Source: Verrucomicrobiales bacterium
GTDB lineage: Bacteria; Verrucomicrobiota; Verrucomicrobiia; Verrucomicrobiales; DEV007
DNA: 7,416 bases
NCBI GenBank assembly: GCA_013911195.1
Contig: JACETS010000129.1
Span: forward strand, 1 to 7,416
Direction of reading: 5' to 3'
Shown: positions 6,101-7,416 of the stretch, piece by piece
How the letters are laid out: each line of letters begins with the position of its first letter
Numbering within the stretch: the first letter of the stretch is position 1
Program-made: the position numbers and the translations under genes
The notes under the pieces: model-generated
Databases searched by the model: none
What the model was told of the DNA's origin: nothing
Seen by the model: only the letters and a program-made list of their open reading frames with translations

Positions 6101-7416
6101 TCAATGATCATACATTATCTTTTAATTCCAGTAATCTAAATGCCGGAATTTATGAAAGTTCAATCAAGATTTTAAGCGATACTGCCGATAACTCACCTTA
6201 TGAAATTCCAATTAGATTAGAAGTTATCAGGCCAGACCTGAATTTGAGCCACAATGAAATTACGGTTGCGACCAGAGAGGGTCAAAATGCTGAGGATTAT
6301 TTTATTGATATCAACAATACAGTTTCTGGAGTTCAGATGAATTATAATTTATCCTCAGATGTTCCATGGTTGAGCTTATCTCCCAGCCAAGGTTCATCAT
6401 CCAGCGCAACAGATTTTCAAAGGCACGTTCTGACTTTTTCTACTTCTGAGTTAGCCAGTGGTTCATATAGTGGAAATATAACTGTCAACGCAGGTAACGC
6501 AGCGGGATCACCAGCAGTCATACCTGTTAACTTGATAATCGCAGATGGCCTCCAATTCTTTATGGATTCTCGTTCAGTTGATCTGGGAACTTTAACTTCT
6601 TGGCAGAATTCTGGACTAGCTGGGGGCAACTTCAGTCCTGAGTTAGAAGCTCCAATAGTGGAGGAAGTTGGCGGAGTCAGAGCCATCTCTTTCAATGGTG
6701 AAAGCGATTGGCTTATTGGTCCTGCAGCACCAGAATCTATTCTTGGAAATAATCCACATACTATAGAAGTGTGGATTTATAATCCCAAAGTTGGTGTTCA
6801 GGAATCGGTTATATCATGGGGAAGACAGTCCGGGACTTTAGGTGGACTAGTCTCATTAAATCATGGTAGTCAAAATATTTACGGTGGGGTAGAGCATTGG
6901 GGAGGTGCCTATTCTACGGGTTGGGATAATACTGAAGAAGAGGGCAAGTGGACCCACATCACATATACTTATGATTCGGCTGGCACTTCTAGGCTTTATC
7001 TAAATTCTGAGGAAGTTAATGCGATCAACCATGGGCCGCTTAATGTCTATGCGAAAGATACTGCCAACCGATTATTGCCAATAGTTATTGGCGCTCAGAA
7101 TGAGGGAAATGGAACGCGTAATAATTCTGTTTCAGCTTCACTATCAATTGCCGTTATAAAAGTTTATGACCGTGCGCTAACTCAATCTGGTATTGAAAAT
7201 AAATATAATGATGAAGCCTCAAATTTTGGGAGAGAACCCACCGTTGATGTTGATAATGATGGCGATGGATTAACTTCATCTCAAGAGCTAGCGCTAGGAA
7301 CGGACCCAGAGGACGCAGACACTGATGACGATGGATTTAATGATGGTGATGAAATTGTTATGGGCACTGATCCTCTGGATTTTAATTCGAGATTACAGAT
7401 AGAATCTATTACAGGA
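1..7416 (+). CDS. Giant lamin tail domain / CotH kinase family surface protein (partial at both ends)
   Basis: Frame +1 is open across all 2,472 codons, so this is an internal piece of one very large gene; start codon, ribosome binding site, signal peptide and stop codon all lie outside. The translation is a continuous chain of recognisable extracellular modules: six lamin tail domains in two groups of three, a jelly-roll-like module, Ig-like modules, a CotH-type kinase domain, two concanavalin-like beta-sandwiches, two BACON-like domains and two TSP3-type calcium loops. The composition is typical of secreted proteins: rich in Asn, Ser, Gly, Thr and acidic residues, with only five Cys (256, 514, 543, 560, 780) and no membrane segment seen. 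CotH proteins are atypical kinases that phosphorylate Ser in spore-coat proteins of Bacillus; in Planctomycetes-Verrucomicrobia, CotH domains occur in giant LTD proteins of unknown role. Export and surface location are inferred. No frameshift or internal stop is seen, so the gene looks intact here. I am sure of the frame and architecture, not of the function. Confidence 0.95.
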   Translation, partial: MANPPLVNGKNVIAAAGRQTNNSSSDFIFGAKVSLSAPVAPSIVINEVLPANNASGFIEFYNPTDDTVDLSEWFISDRASNLTKKKILGNLTIGSGEFASIGYRESSLSVSATTTIYLTKPDGTTVANAISTQMPLDGRSLGRKPAGGGSWFLFTSPTRDLPNESSGGLGKNLKINEIHVSEEEKVDWIELHNLGQSVISTQGLWLASKNDFSDKIELGASIQSKQFNVFNTDFDFSGGSFKLYLIDSANTVLDACSISPGNVESFFQAYPNGSGDFYLGFSGTKNASNDPERYTNVVINELMVEPPNGERDGEFIELYNKGNSPIDLSAWAFTEGIDYNFPGGTIIAANDYLVIAANPEITSAAFPNAKVIGPYLGNLANNGEFIRLVDQWGNTVDKLHYHTGGDWPRLAAGGGSSLELRHPDMDNSDPSAWADSDESNKSSWQSFNISEQYQQLTTRGSSSDYEELHIHAVGDAHIALRNVSLTRNTSSTNILPGGGETVSRSGTGSNGWLCQGTHHASDKFGNEFHIISSGHGDNKANRCEIDVTQISRNDNLKFTCQARWISGKPTLVLNTWDRSFGGVLHLELPSNLGSAGASNTSLISSPAPTVSGLVHSPAVPTSSDPVLITANVSSSSLISSVNVYHRRSTSSGNENYQTTPMNDLGRDGDELAGDGIYSATLNQYQSDNTIVQFYVRAASGNSTSFSPGPAPELPALWVVDNSNIPTDLRTQRFVISEYDRNSLNANTGGGSSRDYDFPRLSNQYFNSTFISNEKHIIYNCELRKSGSPWTRDSGNGLSKGKWKPPGDKRFRGYSKRSIDSDAGGGRAYHGRIIRHWLYLFGHPANEHEFVRTIINGGSASLREDLEPNANDFLKRNWEDGQKGELYRIDDEWWFDDGWGRQNRNADWSWKGTHEPERYHAEWIKRSRESEYDYSAFTTWVNKVGTNSFTREEIERMSDVDMMAANAVVRGWVDDWDTLTRNRGKNGYFLRRYNDGKWMLIQWDSDLTFGDSNAAFFGNLSGVRNYFDKPYVRQRVNYYLGKMINEYAATGPRMQTWFDLEEEASNSYGSNESTYTSWHNRRVSRARNEIGSALNASFNVTTGNGSSTSTSADTISLTGTSGWESFKIQVEGQPQAEYNFTNQTRWDLTGIRLRQGTNQIKVQAVDASGKVVGTETFRVNKTSNAAPVVLLDSDPSSFNVDLTKGINIDAASSYDPEGNQLTYEWEISPTTGNSVSDLKASSIQASFGSPGLYNFTLKASDNNGKFTRITREAAVYADSGWSSFNDPLLEDYWDTLNIEPVGASSTLSWYSLSDKPGKLVLSMPAGNPKRLTMTNPNHPIIWRNLPNSTDWSLHTDMNLDTLQQGDFISGLIVELQEGFQTRRYVFAMEDGDYLRVKRSSGGSYSQLNSKSWDEGNTKMRIRRLDRKLIFEYRGEPGEWIEAYSRNLPVNTTSVKGGIFAASDSSNTNAKFEFDYVLLVDPALSNDYLDSLRITEIMYNAPGKTGVEYIELTNTGDVPINLAGVKFDQGAPFNQLILPEFIMSPGQRVIVTNDKDTFQTIYGNEVTVVTNWAGGSLSNGGEEVVLRDPDNNVILRFDYNNAGGWPERADGGGSSLVVRDTEGNYDDESNWIASYEFGGSPGKESQDSENSLVITEILSHTDLPLLDTIEIKNISETDIDLSGWYISDSDSNWEKYQIPEGTVIPAQGFITFNESQFNPNGLWNPDAVEPRDAEFAISSSGDQIYLIEAKDGKPLYYAAERKFGASRNGISFGQYYNSEGQEYFTPLQNNSLGTENGGPLVGPLVITEIMYQNLPEEMSWIEIQNISTRPIDLFDPSNPQSVWKVGGLSFQIPPNQSLPQGGVAVIVSGDPISFRINNSIPDEVPIYGPFEGSLQSNGENIRLQMPEPGEPDPEYITVDAVRYLASETWPSPEANSGYSIERIFVNEFANEPKNWEISENKGGSPGVSILPPTDSRIDSSVSSISTTVQIGENASEVKFGIANFGIKNLEYTIDIDDLAWISIDPSSGTSSGLTDINDHTLSFNSSNLNAGIYESSIKILSDTADNSPYEIPIRLEVIRPDLNLSHNEITVATREGQNAEDYFIDINNTVSGVQMNYNLSSDVPWLSLSPSQGSSSSATDFQRHVLTFSTSELASGSYSGNITVNAGNAAGSPAVIPVNLIIADGLQFFMDSRSVDLGTLTSWQNSGLAGGNFSPELEAPIVEEVGGVRAISFNGESDWLIGPAAPESILGNNPHTIEVWIYNPKVGVQESVISWGRQSGTLGGLVSLNHGSQNIYGGVEHWGGAYSTGWDNTEEEGKWTHITYTYDSAGTSRLYLNSEEVNAINHGPLNVYAKDTANRLLPIVIGAQNEGNGTRNNSVSASLSIAVIKVYDRALTQSGIENKYNDEASNFGREPTVDVDNDGDGLTSSQELALGTDPEDADTDDDGFNDGDEIVMGTDPLDFNSRLQIESITG
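121..480 (+). other. Lamin tail domain 1 (LTD)
   Basis: Residues 41-160. The domain opens with the LTD signature IVINEV (43-48), followed by GFIEFYN (56-62) and VDLSEWFISD (68-77), the three hallmark strands of this Ig-like fold. It ends in a Gly-rich SLGRKPAGGGSW stretch (140-151), the usual LTD closing loop. LTDs in bacterial secreted proteins are thought to mediate binding or anchoring, but no ligand can be read from the sequence. It is the first of three consecutive LTDs before the kinase. Confidence 0.85.
517..870 (+). other. Lamin tail domain 2 (divergent LTD)
   Basis: Residues 173-290. It begins with LKINEI (173-178) and has DWIELHN (187-193), both matching the LTD core. The third signature is degenerate: the usual IDLSGW is replaced by ISTQGLWLAS (199-208). 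It carries one of only five cysteines in the window translation (Cys256). The middle strands are short of the usual pattern, so this copy is the most divergent of the first triplet. Confidence 0.75.
886..1338 (+). other. Lamin tail domain 3 (canonical LTD)
   Basis: Residues 296-446. This is the best-preserved LTD of the first group: VVINEL (297-302), EFIELYN (314-320), IDLSAWAF (326-333), a YLVIAANP strand (352-359) and a closing segment GDWPRLAAGGGSSLELR (405-421). The W-P-x-x-A-x-G-G-G-S-S-L-x-x-R closing motif recurs in LTD4. It lies directly before the jelly-roll module and the kinase, an order seen in other CotH-bearing giant proteins. Confidence 0.9.
1381..1797 (+). other. Jelly-roll-like beta-sandwich module preceding CotH
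   Basis: Residues 461-599. Visible features are a YEELHIHAVGDAHIAL strand pair (465-480), an ISSGHGDNKANRCEID segment (531-546), QARWISG (561-567) and an exit segment LPSNLGSAGASN (588-599). In my recollection of CotH-LTD giant proteins, a module with a GDxH...GxGDN...xARWxxG...NLGxxGxxN pattern sits between the LTDs and the kinase. A carbohydrate-binding-like fold is plausible, but I cannot name a family with certainty. Three of the window's five cysteines (514, 543, 560) fall here. Confidence 0.6.
1807..2160 (+). other. Ig-like module, choice-of-anchor X type
   Basis: Residues 603-720. It has a proline-rich entry (SPAPTVSGLVHSPAVP, 605-620), then VLITANVSS, a VNVYHRR strand (641-647) and the diagnostic MNDLGRDGDELAGDGIYSA loop (661-679), ending with a VQFYVRAAS strand (691-699). 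The D-G-x-x-x-A-G-D-G-x-Y motif marks a beta-sandwich found in many secreted bacterial proteins, often just before a C-terminal or catalytic unit. Here it packs directly against the kinase domain. The family name is from memory and less certain than the fold. Confidence 0.6.
2191..3294 (+). other. CotH-type protein kinase domain
   Basis: Residues about 731-1098. CotH is an atypical protein kinase fold; Bacillus subtilis CotH phosphorylates Ser in the coat proteins CotB and CotG using ATP. Seen here: an N-lobe-like start RFVISEYD (732-739), HIIYNCELRKSGSPW (775-789) resembling the family's 'vynvxvRxkGsp' segment, and a Trp-rich insert around 892-909. The C-lobe-like core has VDDWDTLTRNRGKNGYFLRRY (972-992), KWMLIQ (996-1001) and WDSDLTFG (1002-1009). 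The Asp pair in W-D-x-D (1003 and 1005) and Asp974/Asp976 are the candidate metal-binding and catalytic residues by family analogy. A helical tail (FFGNLSGVRNYFDKPYVRQR onward) completes the domain. The key acidic motifs are intact, so it is probably active. The substrate is unknown; self or a neighbouring surface protein is possible. This is the only catalytic domain in the window. Confidence 0.88.
3286..3540 (+). other. Bacterial Ig-like module after the kinase, with Ser/Thr-rich linker
   Basis: Residues 1096-1180. A low-complexity Ser/Thr/Gly/Asn linker (NVTTGNGSSTSTSADT, 1098-1113) leads into a compact beta module with GTSGWESFKIQVEG (1118-1131), WDLTGIRLRQGTNQIKVQ (1145-1162) and AVDASGKVVGTE (1163-1174). 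The pattern G-x-N-x-I-x-V-x-A-x-D-x-x-G matches glucodextranase B-like and other bacterial Ig folds. The module appears to be a structural spacer. The linker is a candidate target for the adjacent kinase, which is an inference. Confidence 0.65.
3553..3828 (+). other. PKD-like Ig-fold module
   Basis: Residues 1185-1276. It starts with APVVLLDSDPSS (1185-1196) and has the PKD/cadherin-like core ASSYDPEGNQLTYEWEI (1210-1226) and the closing strand PGLYNFTLKASDNNGK (1249-1264). The D-P-E-G-x-x-L-x-Y-x-W and G-x-Y-x-x-x-L-x-A-x-D patterns are typical of PKD-type beta-sandwiches in extracellular bacterial proteins, where they act as spacers or weak polysaccharide-surface binders. Confidence 0.75.
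3835..4440 (+). other. Concanavalin-like beta-sandwich (DUF1349 / GH43 C-terminal type)
   Basis: Residues 1279-1480. It starts with a WSSFNDPLLEDYWDTLN segment (1280-1296), the usual 'F-x-D-x-L-x-x-x-W' entry of this fold. It continues with SWYSLSDKPGKLVLSMP (1307-1323), a DWSLHTDMNL strand (1349-1358), a GDFISGLIVELQ strand (1364-1375), a DGDYLRVKR strand (1389-1397), KMRIRRLDRKLIFEYR (1417-1432) and the final FEFDYVLLVD strand (1470-1479). Such domains bind or accompany glycan-active modules. No glycosidase catalytic domain is present in the window, so a binding or structural role is more likely. The exact family needs a profile search. Confidence 0.7.
4468..4926 (+). other. Lamin tail domain 4 (LTD)
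   Basis: Residues 1490-1642. It shows LRITEIMYNAP (1490-1500), EYIELTN (1506-1512), INLAGVKF (1518-1525), a PGQRVIVTND strand (1543-1552) and the closing segment GGWPERADGGGSSLVVRD (1601-1618). The closing segment closely parallels that of LTD3, supporting a common module origin. This copy opens the second LTD triplet, on the C-terminal side of the kinase. Confidence 0.9.
4948..5385 (+). other. Lamin tail domain 5 (LTD)
   Basis: Residues 1650-1795. It has LVITEI (1650-1655), DTIEIKN (1665-1671), a full IDLSGWYISD signature (1677-1686) and a strand VIPAQGFITFNE (1701-1712). It lacks the W-P-x-x-A-x-G-G-G closing loop of LTD3 and LTD4; instead it ends with a SRNGISFGQYYN segment (1764-1775). 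Confidence 0.88.
5401..5898 (+). other. Lamin tail domain 6 (LTD with altered third strand)
   Basis: Residues 1801-1966. It has PLVITEIMYQ (1801-1810) and SWIEIQN (1817-1823). The third signature is interrupted: IDL is followed by FDPSNPQSVWKVGG (1832-1845) rather than SGW. It then resumes with PQGGVAVIVSGD (1857-1868) and a closing loop ASETWPSPEANSGYSIER (1923-1940), and ends at GGSPGVS (1960-1966). It is the last LTD before the BACON-like pair. Confidence 0.85.
5923..6231 (+). other. BACON-like beta-sandwich domain 1
   Basis: Residues 1975-2077. The key motif is LAWISIDPSSGTSSG (2016-2030), matching the family W-(L/I)-S-x-x-P-x-x-G turn. It is followed by HTLSFNSSNLNAGIYESSIKI (2037-2057), the usual 'v-x-v-d-x-x-x-L-x-x-G-x-Y-x-g-x-I' strand pair. 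BACON domains are Bacteroidetes-associated carbohydrate-binding-often N-terminal modules, though many act as spacers. It forms a direct tandem with the next domain. Confidence 0.75.
6232..6543 (+). other. BACON-like beta-sandwich domain 2
   Basis: Residues 2078-2181. It repeats the plan of the preceding module: VPWLSLSPSQGSSSSATD (2121-2138) is the W-L-S-x-x-P-x-x-G turn, followed by HVLTFSTSELASGSYSGNIT (2142-2161) and the closing strand AVIPVNLIIA (2172-2181). The two copies share motif order and length (about 103 residues each) but only limited identity, which points to an old duplication or separate recruitment. Confidence 0.78.
6547..7230 (+). other. LamG / concanavalin A-like domain
   Basis: Residues 2183-2410. 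It shows the LamG_3-type layout: WQNSG near the start (2201-2205), a VRAISFNGESDWL strand (2226-2238), the hallmark HTIEVWIYNP (2253-2262), SVISWGRQSG (2269-2278), a GKWTHITYTYD strand (2315-2325), RLYLNSEEV (2331-2339), LPIVIGAQ (2359-2366), and the final LSIAVIKVYDRALTQSGIENKY (2381-2402), split by the usual Y-x-R-A-L motif. These domains bind glycans or proteins, often with calcium. It precedes a calcium-binding repeat, a common pairing in Verrucomicrobia secreted proteins. Confidence 0.85.
7246..7392 (+). other. Thrombospondin type 3 / EF-hand-like calcium-binding repeats (two loops)
   Basis: Residues 2416-2464. Two 12-residue loops fit the D-x-D-x-D-G-x-x-x-x-x-E calcium pattern exactly. 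Loop 1 has Asp2418, Asp2420, Asp2422 and Glu2429; loop 2 has Asp2440, Asp2442, Asp2444 and Glu2451. They are spaced by 22 residues. Each is followed by a G-T-D-P turn (2433-2436 and 2455-2458), typical of TSP3 repeats. Such repeats usually sit near the C-terminus of giant bacterial surface proteins as calcium-rigidified stalks. The remaining residues 2465-2472 begin a new strand (LQIESITG), so another small module or a sorting tail follows outside the window. Confidence 0.92.

Noticed and set aside
5703..6104. 133-codon open frame on the minus strand
   Set aside because: It lies fully antisense to LTD6 and BACON-like domain 1 of the continuous +1 frame, and its translation shows no recognisable domain.
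1..7416. CRISPR array, tRNA, rRNA, insertion sequence or phage element
   Set aside because: No spaced direct repeats, no RNA gene signatures and no transposase or integrase motifs were seen. The uninterrupted coding frame leaves no room for them.

Overview
The whole 7,416-base window lies inside one protein-coding gene. Frame +1 reads through from base 1 to base 7416 (2,472 codons) with no stop, and neither the true start nor the stop is present. All shorter open frames on either strand are shadows of this frame. I found no intergenic region, RNA gene, promoter, terminator, mobile element or CRISPR array.

The product is the interior of a giant, probably secreted or surface-exposed, multidomain protein (at least about 270 kDa). 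Module order, in residues of the window translation: end of a beta-sandwich module (1-38); three lamin tail domains (LTD, 41-446); a jelly-roll-like module (461-599); an Ig-like 'choice-of-anchor X'-like module (603-720); a CotH-type protein kinase domain (about 731-1098); a bacterial Ig-like module (1096-1180); a PKD-like module (1185-1276); a concanavalin-like beta-sandwich (1279-1480); three more LTDs (1490-1966); two BACON-like domains (1975-2181); a LamG/concanavalin A-like domain (2183-2410); two calcium-binding thrombospondin type 3/EF-hand-like loops (2416-2464); and the first residues of whatever follows.

This LTD + CotH + LamG + TSP3 arrangement resembles very large proteins known from the Planctomycetes-Verrucomicrobia group, most likely a Verrucomicrobiota bacterium. 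The AT-leaning codon use (many AGA, GGT/GGA, AAT and GAT codons) would fit a lower-GC lineage. This taxonomic call is an inference from architecture only.

The likely working picture is one catalytic domain, an atypical Ser/Thr kinase of the spore-coat CotH family, held in a long string of beta-rich binding or adhesion modules. Calcium-stiffened repeats lie near the C-terminal end, probably just before a sorting or anchoring tail outside the window. The physiological substrate and role of such proteins are not established. The main points of interest are the two LTD triplets on either side of the kinase, the Ser/Thr-rich linker directly after the kinase, and a cysteine-bearing module upstream of it.
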